This document shows positions 8,113-16,055 of a stretch of 64,000 bases of DNA, in pieces. The translations under genes were made by a program, and so were the position numbers. The DNA is from Streptomyces sp. AP-93 (GTDB lineage Bacteria; Actinomycetota; Actinomycetes; Streptomycetales; Streptomycetaceae), in contig NZ_JALGBX010000004.1 of NCBI RefSeq assembly GCF_022808175.1, positions 145,446 to 209,445 of the forward strand, in the 5' to 3' direction. How positions within the stretch are numbered: the first letter of the stretch is position 1; every line of letters starts with the position of its first letter. The notes beneath the pieces are model-generated. The model saw only the letters and a list, made by a program, of their open reading frames with translations. It searched no databases and was not told where the DNA came from.

Positions 8113-9264
8113 GTGCAGCGCAGGACGATCAAGATCGCCATGAACGGCATCACCGGGCGGATGGGATATCGCCAGCACCTGGTCCGCTCCCTGCTCGCAC
8201 TGCGCGAGCAGGGCGGGCTCGACCTCGGCGACGGCACGGTGCTGTGGCCGGAGCCGGTGCTGGTCGGACGCCGCGAGGAGGCCCTGCGGGCCATCGCGGA
8301 GCGGCACGGCCTGGAGCACGTGAGCACGGACTTGGCGGCGGTGCTGGCCGATCCCGAGGTCGAGGTCTACTTCGACGCCCAGGTCACCAGCGCCCGCGAG
8401 GCGGCCGTGCGGCAGGCAGTGGCGGCCGGAAAGCACGTGTACTGCGAGAAGCCCACCGCCCTCACCTTCGAGTCCTCGCTGGAGATCGCGCGCCTGGCCG
8501 ACGCGGCCGGAGTCAAGCACGGGGTGGTGCAGGACAAGCTGTTCCTGCCGGGCCTGCTGAAGCTCAAGCGGCTCATCGACGGCGGCTTCTTCGGCGAGAT
8601 CCTGTCCGTCCGCGGGGAGTTCGGATACTGGGTCTTCGAAGGCGACTGGCAGTCCGCCCAGCGCCCGTCGTGGAACTACCGCTCCCAGGACGGCGGCGGC
8701 ATCGTCGCCGACATGTTCCCGCACTGGGAGTACCTGCTGCACGAGCTGTTCGGCCGGGTCCGCACCGTGCAGGCGCTGACGCGCACCCACATCGGCCGCC
8801 GCTGGGACGAGGACGGCAAGCCGTACGAGGCCACCGCGGACGACGCGGCGTACGGGATCTTCGAGCTGGAGGGGGGCGCCGTCGCGCAGATCAACTCTTC
8901 CTGGGCGGTACGGGTCAACCGCGACGAGCTCGTGGAGTTCCAGGTGGACGGGACGCACGGCTCGGCGGTCGCCGGGCTGCGCGGCTGCCGGATCCAGCAC
9001 CGCGCGGCGACGCCGAAGCCGGTGTGGAATCCGGACCTGCCCCTGACCGAGAAGTTCCGCGACCAGTGGCAGGAGGTCCCGGACAACAATCCCGCCGACA
9101 ACGGCTTCAAGGCCCAGTGGGAGCTGTTCCTGCGCCATGTCGTCCGGGACGAGCCCTGGCAGTGGGACCTGCTGGCCGGGGCCCGCGGGGTGCAGCTCGC
9201 CGACCTCGGACTGCGCTCCTCGGCGGAGGGCCGGCGGCTCGTGGTCCCGGAGGTGGCGCTGTGA
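8113..9264 (+). CDS. Gfo/Idh/MocA-family oxidoreductase
   Basis: NAD(P)-dependent sugar or cyclitol oxidoreductase of 383 residues. The GTG start has an excellent AAGGAGGGGG site five bases upstream. The N-terminal Rossmann region begins KIAMNGITGRMGYRQHL. The family motif CEKPTA (Lys-Pro) follows AAGKHVY near residue 112, and the C-terminal substrate half contains GEILSVRGEFGYWV, GGGIVADMFPHWEYLLHELFG and IFELEGGAVAQINSSW. The first-strand glycine motif is NGITGRMG rather than the usual GxGxxG, as in some sugar-specific subfamilies. It overlaps the next gene by GTGA, so the three plus-strand genes form one operon under operator 2. It probably makes a keto-sugar that the two TIM-barrel proteins process; that pathway is inference. 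Confidence 0.9.
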   Translation: MQRRTIKIAMNGITGRMGYRQHLVRSLLALREQGGLDLGDGTVLWPEPVLVGRREEALRAIAERHGLEHVSTDLAAVLADPEVEVYFDAQVTSAREAAVRQAVAAGKHVYCEKPTALTFESSLEIARLADAAGVKHGVVQDKLFLPGLLKLKRLIDGGFFGEILSVRGEFGYWVFEGDWQSAQRPSWNYRSQDGGGIVADMFPHWEYLLHELFGRVRTVQALTRTHIGRRWDEDGKPYEATADDAAYGIFELEGGAVAQINSSWAVRVNRDELVEFQVDGTHGSAVAGLRGCRIQHRAATPKPVWNPDLPLTEKFRDQWQEVPDNNPADNGFKAQWELFLRHVVRDEPWQWDLLAGARGVQLADLGLRSSAEGRRLVVPEVAL

Positions 9265-10418
9265 GCATCCGGCTCCCCTCCGCGGACGGCGGGCTGCGCC
9301 TCCACACGCCGGCCACCGCTCCGCTGGCGCCGTTCACCTGCGGCCCGGCCCGCAGCCGCACCTTCTACTCGGCCGCGCACGTGGTCGCCGATCCCCTCCG
9401 CGCCTCGGCCGATTCCGGCGCGGTGATCGACTGGGAGAGCACGCTGGCCTTCCGGCACACGCTGTGGGCGCAGGGCCTCGGGGTCGCCGAGGCCATGGAC
9501 ACGGCACAGCGCGGGATGGGGCTGGACTGGCCGGGCGCGGCGGAACTGATCCGCCGTTCGACCGCCGAAGCCCGGTCGGTGGGCGGCCGGATCGTCTGCG
9601 GGGCGGGCACCGACCAGCTGGCTCCGGACACCACGCACTCTCTGGCCACCGTCACCGCGGCGTACGAGGAGCAGCTGGAGCTGGTCGAGGAGTGCGGGGC
9701 GACGCCCGTGCTGATGGCCTCGCGCGCCCTGGCCTCGTCGGCGCGCGCCCCGGAGGACTATCCGGAGGTGTACGGGAGGCTGCTGCGGCAGAGTTCCCGG
9801 CCGGTGGTGCTGCACTGGCTGGGGCCGATGTTCGACCCGGCGCTGGAGGGGTACTGGGGTCACGCGGACCTGGACGAGGCCACGGACGTCTTCTTGAAGA
9901 TCATTTCCGAGCATCCGGAGAAGGTCGACGGCATCAAGGTCTCGCTGCTCGACGCGGGGCGCGAGGTGGACATCCGGCGGCGGCTGCCGGCGGGTGTGCG
10001 CTGCTACACGGGCGACGACTACCACTATCCGGAGCTGATCGCCGGTGACGGCGAGCTGGCCAGCGACGCCCTTCTGGGCATCTTCGATCCGATCGCCCCG
10101 ATCGCGGCGCGGGCGGCGCTCGCCCTCGACCAGGACGACACGGCCGGGTTCCGGGAGCTGCTGGATCCGACGGTGGCGCTGTCCCGGCACCTGTTCGCGC
10201 CGCCCACCCGCTACTACAAGACGGGTGTCGTGCTCCTGGCCTGGCTGGCAGGGCACCAGGAGCACTTCGCGATGGTGGGCGGACTGCACTCGGCCCGCTC
10301 GCTCCCCCATCTGGCCACCGCGTACGAACTGGCCGACAACCTGGGTCTGTTCCCGGACCCGGAGCTCGCCGAGGCCCGGATGCGACAGCTGCTCGCGCTG
10401 CACGGGGTGGCGTCATGA
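9261..10418 (+). CDS. DUF993 / dihydrodipicolinate synthase-like family protein
   Basis: Protein of 385 residues matching the DUF993 family, which is related to the DapA/NAL aldolase TIM barrels; its chemistry is not established. Visible hallmarks are VIDWESTLAFRHTLWAQGLG, AMDTAQRGMGLDW, ATVTAAYEEQLELVEECGATPVLM-type core, VLHWLGPMFDPALEGYWG, VDGIKVSLLDAG with a candidate Schiff-base Lys, CYTGDDYHYPELI and ALGIFDPIAPIA-like endings. The GTG start overlaps the upstream stop (GTGA), and its own stop overlaps the next ATG (ATGA), so it is translationally coupled on both sides. By context it is a lyase, hydrolase or aldolase step acting on the oxidised sugar. This is inference from gene order. 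Confidence 0.82.
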   Translation: MSIRLPSADGGLRLHTPATAPLAPFTCGPARSRTFYSAAHVVADPLRASADSGAVIDWESTLAFRHTLWAQGLGVAEAMDTAQRGMGLDWPGAAELIRRSTAEARSVGGRIVCGAGTDQLAPDTTHSLATVTAAYEEQLELVEECGATPVLMASRALASSARAPEDYPEVYGRLLRQSSRPVVLHWLGPMFDPALEGYWGHADLDEATDVFLKIISEHPEKVDGIKVSLLDAGREVDIRRRLPAGVRCYTGDDYHYPELIAGDGELASDALLGIFDPIAPIAARAALALDQDDTAGFRELLDPTVALSRHLFAPPTRYYKTGVVLLAWLAGHQEHFAMVGGLHSARSLPHLATAYELADNLGLFPDPELAEARMRQLLALHGVAS

Positions 10419-11269
10419 GCCCGGCAACGCCGCCGGCGGCGCCGGCGCCGGCCCGGTTCAGCCTGAACCAGGAGACCATCCGCCAGTGGTCGATCCCCGA
10501 GCTGGTGGCCGGGTGCACCGCCGCCGGGGTCGGCGCGGTCGGTCTGTGGCGCGATCCCGTGCAGCGGTTGGGCGTGCGGGAGACCGCGAAGCTGGTCGCC
10601 GGTGCCGGACTGCGGGTCAGCTCGCTGTGCCGGGGCGGCTTCTTCACCGCCGCCGATCCCGTGGGGCGCGCGAGCGCCCTCGAGGACAACCGCCGTGCCG
10701 TGGAGGAGGCCGCCGAGCTGGGGGCCGACACCCTGGTCCTGGTCTCGGGCGGCCTGCCTGACGGAGACCGGGACCTGGCGGGAGCCCGGCGACGGATCGT
10801 CGACATCCTGGGCGACCTTGTCCCGTACGCCGCCGGGCACGGGGTGCGCCTGGGCATCGAGCCGCTGCACCCGATGTACGCGGCGGACCGCTGTGTGGTC
10901 TCCACCCTCGGTCAGGCCCTGGACATCGCCGAGGAGTTCCCGGCGTCGCGGGTGGGGGTGGTCGCCGACTCCTACCACCTGTGGTGGGACGAGCGGCTGC
11001 CTTCCGAAGTGCGGCGGGCCGGTGAGGCCGGCCGGATCGTGTCCGTCCAGGTCGCCGACTGGGTGACACCGCTCCCCGAGGGCGTGCTGCTGGGGCGGGG
11101 ACAGCTGGGCGCCGGCTCGATCGACCTGCGGGCCTTCCGGGAGCTGACCGACTCGGCTGGGTACCTGGGGCCGGTCGAGGTGGAGATCTTCCATCCCGGG
11201 CTGTGGGCCCGCGACGGCGAAGAGGTACTGCGGGAGGTGATCGACCGCTACCGCGAGCACGTCGCATGA
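10415..11269 (+). CDS. Sugar phosphate isomerase/epimerase-like TIM-barrel protein
   Basis: Xylose-isomerase-like TIM barrel of 284 residues, last gene of the plus-strand operon. Landmarks: FSLNQETIRQWS, AGVGAVGLWRDPV, VSSLCRGGFF, ELGADTLVLVSGGLP, VRLGIEPLHPM with a metal-ligand Glu, VGVVADSYHLWWD, IVSVQVADWV, GQLGAGSIDLRAF and GPVEVEIFHP with a second acidic ligand. The start ATG overlaps the upstream TGA (ATGA). An Ala/Pro-rich 14-residue leader precedes the barrel. With the isomerase at 5987 it forms a pair of barrels in one regulon. Similar pairs accompany Gfo/Idh enzymes in cyclitol, keto-glycoside and levoglucosan-type pathways, but none can be assigned here. Confidence 0.87.
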   Translation: MSPATPPAAPAPARFSLNQETIRQWSIPELVAGCTAAGVGAVGLWRDPVQRLGVRETAKLVAGAGLRVSSLCRGGFFTAADPVGRASALEDNRRAVEEAAELGADTLVLVSGGLPDGDRDLAGARRRIVDILGDLVPYAAGHGVRLGIEPLHPMYAADRCVVSTLGQALDIAEEFPASRVGVVADSYHLWWDERLPSEVRRAGEAGRIVSVQVADWVTPLPEGVLLGRGQLGAGSIDLRAFRELTDSAGYLGPVEVEIFHPGLWARDGEEVLREVIDRYREHVA

Positions 11270-11271
11270 GG

Positions 11272-11309
11272 TGAAGGGGGGAAGAGGGAGGGGGAGGGGG
11301 GAGGGGGGT
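11272..11309 (+). other. G-run tract (possible G-quadruplex) after the sugar operon
   Basis: A nearly pure purine tract contains at least five G-runs of three to six bases separated by one to three bases. It lies between the operon end and the polysaccharide lyase. It could fold as a G-quadruplex in the non-template strand or RNA, and may slow transcription. Confidence 0.5.
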
Positions 11310-11376
11310 GCGTGAAGCGAAAACACGGGGCCGCAGCGTTTCAGGCGAAGCAGCGTTTCAGTCAAAGGAGACTGTG

Positions 11377-13770
11377 ATGACAGATGTGTGGAGCCGCCGT
11401 GCCTTCCTCACGGCGGCCGGTGGCAGCGTGGTGCTGCTCGGAACCCCCGCCTTCCCGGCGACCGCCGGGACGGTGACCTCGGTGCACGCCGCCATGCGGG
11501 CGGTGTGGCAGGGCCTCGTCCTGGGGACCGTCTCCTCCCCCACGGCGGAGCCGTTCCGCACCCGGCTGGCCGCGCTGGGCGCACAGGCCGGCCAGTGGCG
11601 CTCTTCGATGGCCCCCGCGACCGGTTCGCTCTGGCCCGACCAGGTCTTTACCACCAACCCCGAGTGGATGGCGCAGAGCTACTACCGGCTGCGGAGCATG
11701 GCGGAGGCCTACGTCAGGCCGGGGACGGGGCTCACCGGCGACGCCGCGCTGCGCACGGCCGTGCTGACGGGGCTGGACCATCTCCACGCCCAGGTCTACA
11801 ACGCCGGCCAGGCGCGGTACGGAAACTGGTGGTGCTGGCAGATCGGCGCACCCCAGGCGCTGCTCGACACCGTCGTCCTGATGTACGGCCAGCTGTCGGC
11901 GGCCCAGCTCGCCGGATACTGCGCCGCCGTCGACCACTTCGTACCGGATTCGTCCGTCGGCTCGTACACCGGGACCAGTACCGGAGCGAACCGCGTGGAC
12001 CTGTGCCGGGTGCTCGCGCTGCGCGGCGTGGCGGGAGGTGACGACGCGAAGATCGCCCTGGCCCGGGACGCGCTCACTCCGGTGTTCCCGTACGTCACTT
12101 CCGGCGACGGGCTCTACCGGGACGGCTCCTTCATCCAGCACACCTACGTCGCGTACACCGGTTCGTACGGTTCGGTCATGCTCGGCGGACTGGGCATGCT
12201 GTTCGGCCTGTTGAAGGGGACGGCCTGGGAGGTCACCGACCCCGGCGCGCAGATCGTCTTCGACGCGGTGGAGCACGCGTGGGCGCCGTTCCTCTACAAC
12301 GGGCTGATGATGGACGCCGTATCGGGCCGGGCCCCCAGCCGGGGGGTCCAGGTCGCCGATCCCCTCCAGGCGCAACTGGACGACCACACCCGCGGGCACT
12401 CGGTCCTCGCCGCGATCCTGCTCCTCGCCGAGGGTGCGAGCACAGCCGAACGGACTCGCTGGCGTGGCCTGGTGAAGGGCTGGACGGCGCGGGACTACTA
12501 CGGCCCGCCGCTGGCGGACGCCACCCAGAGCTTGTCGGCCCTGGCCCGCCTCTCCGAGGTCTCGGCGGACACCGCGGTCACGGCCGCGCCCGAGCCGGTG
12601 GCGCACCGGCTGTTCCCCTCGATGGACCGGGCCACGCACCGCAGACCGGCGTGGGCGGCCTCCTTGTCCATGGCCTCGAAGCGGATCACGCACTACGAGA
12701 CGGGCAACGGCGAGAACCTGCGCGGCTGGCACACGGGCAGCGGCATGCTCTCCTGGTGGGGCTCCACCTACGGGAACGGCCAGTACTCGGACGCGTTCTG
12801 GCCCACGGTCAATCCGTACCGGCTGCCCGGGACCACCGCCTCCCGCAAGGCGCTGGCCGACGGAGCCGGGGGCGACTGGGGCGCTTCCCGGCCGGACGTC
12901 ACCTGGGTGGGCGGCACCACCGACGGGGAGTTCGCCTCGGTGGGCCAGCACCTCAAGGGACTGGGCAGCACCCTCACGGCCCGCAAGTCCTGGTTCTTCC
13001 TCGACGACACGGTGGTCTGCCTGGGCGCCGGGATCAGCTCCACCGACGGCGCCGCGGTCGACACGGTCATCGACAACCGGAACCTGGGCGCGACCGGCGC
13101 CCACGCCCTGACCGTGGGCGGCACGGTCCAGCCGGCCACGCTGGGCTGGACCGCCTCCTTCCCCGGGCCAGGCTGGGCGCACCTGGCGGGCTTCGGCGGC
13201 TATGTGATGTCGGGTCCGGGCACCTTCCGGGCGCTGCGGGAGGCCCGCACCGGCCGGTGGAGCGATATCAACCGGAGCGCTTCCACCACGGTCCTCACCC
13301 GGCGCTATCTGACCCTCTGGTACGACCACGGGACGAATCCGGCCGCCGGCAGCTACGTCTACCAGCTGTTGCCGGGCGCCTCGGCCGCCCAGACCTCGGC
13401 GCGGTCCGCCGCCACCGGATGGCTCACGGTGCTCGCCAACAACCCGGCCGCCCAGGGGGTCACGGTGGGCTCGCTCGGCTTCACCGGGGTGAACTTCTGG
13501 CAGTCCGCGACGATCGGCGCCCTGCAGGCGAGCGCACCGTGTTCGGTCACGGTGCGGGAGCCCGGCGACGGCACGGCCGTGGTCTGCGTCTCGGACCCGA
13601 CCCGCACCCTGCCGGGACTGACCCTCGTGTGGAACCGGCCCGTCACCCAGGTGCTGTCCCAGCCGCCGAGCGTGGTCTCGGCGAGCACCGGGAGCACGCT
13701 CCGGCTCGGCTTCGGCAGCCTCACCGCCCTGGAGAGGGCGAGCCAGGTGGTGAAGGTCAAGCTGGGGTGA
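11377..13770 (+). CDS. Secreted polysaccharide lyase family 8 (hyaluronate/chondroitin/xanthan lyase type)
   Basis: Secreted eliminase of 797 residues that cleaves uronic-acid polysaccharides. ATG at 11377 has AAGGAG six bases upstream. A Tat signal (SRRAFLTAAGG) runs to about residue 30. The alpha-toroid domain carries the PL8 catalytic set: Asn205 in TGANRVD, His255 in SFIQHTYVAYTGSYG and Tyr264. The Asn-His spacing of 50 and His-Tyr spacing of 9 match the spacing I recall for characterised hyaluronate lyases. The aromatic patch GNWWCWQIG lies at 149-157. The beta-sandwich C-terminal half follows, with HYETGNGENLRGWHTGSGM and WQSATIGALQASAPC. Length suits the family. It stands alone with its own ribosome-binding site; hyaluronan, chondroitin and xanthan cannot be told apart. 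Confidence 0.9.
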   Translation: MTDVWSRRAFLTAAGGSVVLLGTPAFPATAGTVTSVHAAMRAVWQGLVLGTVSSPTAEPFRTRLAALGAQAGQWRSSMAPATGSLWPDQVFTTNPEWMAQSYYRLRSMAEAYVRPGTGLTGDAALRTAVLTGLDHLHAQVYNAGQARYGNWWCWQIGAPQALLDTVVLMYGQLSAAQLAGYCAAVDHFVPDSSVGSYTGTSTGANRVDLCRVLALRGVAGGDDAKIALARDALTPVFPYVTSGDGLYRDGSFIQHTYVAYTGSYGSVMLGGLGMLFGLLKGTAWEVTDPGAQIVFDAVEHAWAPFLYNGLMMDAVSGRAPSRGVQVADPLQAQLDDHTRGHSVLAAILLLAEGASTAERTRWRGLVKGWTARDYYGPPLADATQSLSALARLSEVSADTAVTAAPEPVAHRLFPSMDRATHRRPAWAASLSMASKRITHYETGNGENLRGWHTGSGMLSWWGSTYGNGQYSDAFWPTVNPYRLPGTTASRKALADGAGGDWGASRPDVTWVGGTTDGEFASVGQHLKGLGSTLTARKSWFFLDDTVVCLGAGISSTDGAAVDTVIDNRNLGATGAHALTVGGTVQPATLGWTASFPGPGWAHLAGFGGYVMSGPGTFRALREARTGRWSDINRSASTTVLTRRYLTLWYDHGTNPAAGSYVYQLLPGASAAQTSARSAATGWLTVLANNPAAQGVTVGSLGFTGVNFWQSATIGALQASAPCSVTVREPGDGTAVVCVSDPTRTLPGLTLVWNRPVTQVLSQPPSVVSASTGSTLRLGFGSLTALERASQVVKVKLG

Positions 13771-13846
13771 TTTCCGGGCAAGCCGATCCCGGACATCCCG
13801 CGGGGCGGTAAAAGCGGAGCCCACAGGCTGACATAGCGTGACCTGC

Positions 13847-15472
13847 ATGGATCAGGAGCACATATCCGGGGACGGCGAAGGCGCGGGCAGGCGGCGGTTC
13901 CTCGCCCTGGCGACGGGGGCGGCGGCCACCGCCGCCGGGCTGGGAGCCGTGGCCGGCTGCGCGAGCGGGGACGCCGGGGACGCGGACGGGGCGGACGGGG
14001 CGGGGCCCGGCGGGAGCCGGGAGCCGTCCGGTCACCCGGAGAAGCAGGAGGGGCCGCGCGGCTTCGACGTCCGGGCCGAGAACGCCCGCCCGGGGAACGC
14101 CGACTGGCAGGTCGCCAAGGCCGGCCCGGCCCGCGCCATCGAGGGCTTCGCCGACCGGGTCAGCGTGCTGCCCGGCGAGTCCTTCGGCCTGCACGTCTCC
14201 ACCACCGCGCCCCGGTTCACCGTCTCCGCCTACCGCATGGGCTGGTACGGCGGCGCCCGGGCCCGCCTGGTCTGGCGCTCCGAGGCCCTGCCCGGGGTGC
14301 GCCAGCCCGACCACACGGTGGACACCGCGACCCGTACGGTGCACACCCGGTGGGCCCGTAGCACCACCGTCGAGACCAAGGACTGGCCCGAGGGCTGCTA
14401 CCTGCTGCGCCTCGACGCGCAGGGCGGCGAGGGCCAGCGGTTCGTCCCCGTCACCGTACGGTCCGCCGCCACGGCCGGACGTACCGTCGTGGTCAACGCG
14501 GTGGCGACCTGGCAGGCCTACAACCGCTGGGGCGGATACGGCAGTTACGACGGCCCCAGCGGCGGATACGCCTCGCGCTCGCTCGCCGTGACCTTCGACC
14601 GGCCCTACGAGTACGACGACGGCGCGGGCCTCTTCCTCGTGTACGAGGCTCCGCTGCTCGCGCTCGCCGAGCGGCTCGGCATCCCCCTGGCGTACACGAC
14701 GACCACCGACGTGGCCCGGGAGAAGCGCCTGCTGGAGGGCGCGTCGGCGGTCCTCTCCCTCGGCCACGACGAGTACTGGTCGCCCGAGCAGCGCGCACAC
14801 GTCACGGCGGCCCGGGACGCGGGCACCAACATCGCGGTCCTGGGCGCGAACTGCTGCTACCGCCGGATCCGGCTGGAGGCCTCCGAGCTCGGACCGGACC
14901 GTACGCTGGTCTGCTACAAGTCCTCCTACGAGCAGGATCCCGGCTTCAAGCGCGGCCACCCCGCCACCGTCGACTTCCGTTCCCCACCGGCCGCCGACCC
15001 GGAGAGCACGCTGCTCGGCGTGATCTACGACGGCTACCCGGTGGACGCCCCCTACGTGGTGACGAACCCGGGCCACTGGCTCTTCGAGGGCACCGGCGCG
15101 AAGGCCGGCGACAGCTTCCCGCACCTGGTCGGCGTGGAGTACGACAAGGTCAACACCGGTTTCACGACCCCGCGCCCGATCGAGATCCTGGCCCACTCCC
15201 CCGTGGTCTGCGAGGGCCGTCCCAGCCACCAGGACACGGCGTACTACACGACCCCGAGCGGCGCCGCCGTCTTCGCGACGGGGACGATGCGCTGGGTGGA
15301 GGCCCTCGACGCCAAGGGCGACGGCCGCAGCCGGGCCAACCACGGCCTGGACGCACGCTCGGGCGCCCTGACCACCCGGGTGACGGAGAACCTGCTCCGC
15401 ACCTTCGCGGCCGGCCCGGCGGGGCGGACGCATCCGGCGCAGGACAACGTGAAGGCGGTGTACGGGGGTTGA
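13847..15472 (+). CDS. Tat lipoprotein, N,N-dimethylformamidase beta-subunit-like family
   Basis: Exported protein of 541 residues. Its body matches the large C-terminal domain named after N,N-dimethylformamidase beta subunit, a family whose streptomycete members have no assigned substrate. The N-terminus has RRRFLALATG, a hydrophobic stretch and a lipobox ending AGC, then a Gly/Asp/Ala linker. Domain landmarks are AYRMGWYGG, WPEGCYLLRL, NAVATWQAYNRWGGYGSYD, TFDRPY, LGHDEYWSPEQR, NIAVLGANCCYRRIRLE, VCYKSSYEQDPG, TNPGHWLFEGTG and AVFATGTMRWVEAL. ATG at 13847 is chosen over GTG at 13838. No Shine-Dalgarno is close, and a CATAGC ten bases ahead could be a -10 box for a near-leaderless mRNA. True enzymatic function is unknown. 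Confidence 0.75.
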   Translation: MDQEHISGDGEGAGRRRFLALATGAAATAAGLGAVAGCASGDAGDADGADGAGPGGSREPSGHPEKQEGPRGFDVRAENARPGNADWQVAKAGPARAIEGFADRVSVLPGESFGLHVSTTAPRFTVSAYRMGWYGGARARLVWRSEALPGVRQPDHTVDTATRTVHTRWARSTTVETKDWPEGCYLLRLDAQGGEGQRFVPVTVRSAATAGRTVVVNAVATWQAYNRWGGYGSYDGPSGGYASRSLAVTFDRPYEYDDGAGLFLVYEAPLLALAERLGIPLAYTTTTDVAREKRLLEGASAVLSLGHDEYWSPEQRAHVTAARDAGTNIAVLGANCCYRRIRLEASELGPDRTLVCYKSSYEQDPGFKRGHPATVDFRSPPAADPESTLLGVIYDGYPVDAPYVVTNPGHWLFEGTGAKAGDSFPHLVGVEYDKVNTGFTTPRPIEILAHSPVVCEGRPSHQDTAYYTTPSGAAVFATGTMRWVEALDAKGDGRSRANHGLDARSGALTTRVTENLLRTFAAGPAGRTHPAQDNVKAVYGG

Positions 15473-15490
15473 ACCCCACCTCAAAGGGGC

Positions 15491-15520
15491 TGGACTCCAC
15501 CCGTAAGGGGTGTTTAGGAT
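15491..15520 (+). promoter_or_regulatory. Candidate promoter for the VOC gene
   Basis: TGGACT (15491-15496) and TAGGAT (15515-15520) are separated by 18 bp, close to the vegetative actinomycete consensus. The site is about 80 bp before the VOC start and flanked by two AAGGGG repeats. Confidence 0.45.
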
Positions 15521-15600
15521 CATGTCGCGGCATCGCGTGTCGGTCACCGACCGGGTGAGACATGGAGGTGCCGGGACGTGCCTTTCGGAGGCATCCACTC

Positions 15601-15990
15601 ATGACGGTTCAGCTCAACCACACGATCATCCACTCCCGTGACCGCCGGGAGTCGGCCGAGTTCCTGGCGTACTTCCTCGGCCTGGAAGTCGGAGCCCCCT
15701 GGGGCCCCTTCATCCCCGTCGAGGTCGCGAACGGCGTCACCCTGGACTTCGCGACCATCCCCGCCGAGTCCATCACCGCACAGCACTACGCGTTCCTCGT
15801 CTCCGAGGCCGAGTTCGACGAGGCCTTCGAGAAGATCAAGCGGGCGAAGATCACCTACTTCGCCGACCCGCACGGGCAGCGCCCCGGCGAGATCAACCAC
15901 AACGACGGCGGTCGCGGCGTCTACTTCGAGGACCCCTCGGGCCACGGCATGGAACTGATCACGGTTCCGTACGGCGGCTTCAAGGAGTAG
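15601..15990 (+). CDS. VOC (glyoxalase/bleomycin-resistance fold) family protein
   Basis: Small cytoplasmic VOC-superfamily protein of 129 residues. This fold covers glyoxalases, dioxygenases and antibiotic-binding proteins. ATG at 15601 has GGAGG nine bases upstream. It starts VQLNHTIIHSRDR and has the two beta-alpha-beta-beta-beta modules, with a final FEDPSGHGMELITVPYGG containing the typical Glu metal-ligand position. The N-terminal His in LNHTIIH is a second potential ligand. Neighbours (a lipoprotein and an LRV gene) do not suggest a pathway, and antibiotic resistance should not be assumed. Confidence 0.85.
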   Translation: MTVQLNHTIIHSRDRRESAEFLAYFLGLEVGAPWGPFIPVEVANGVTLDFATIPAESITAQHYAFLVSEAEFDEAFEKIKRAKITYFADPHGQRPGEINHNDGGRGVYFEDPSGHGMELITVPYGGFKE

Positions 15991-16055
15991 GACCGGCCCG
16001 GCAGCGGGGGCTCGCGCGCCCCCGCTGCCGGATCCCGTGCACACCGCGGTGGCGT

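Noticed and set aside
11362..13848. Minus-strand open frame of about 828 codons opposite the PL8 lyase
   Set aside because: Antisense shadow of a high-GC gene. The plus strand has correct PL8 active-site spacing.
15601..15990. Calling the VOC protein a bleomycin or fosfomycin resistance gene
   Set aside because: The fold is shared by many enzymes; no specific resistance residues were identified.
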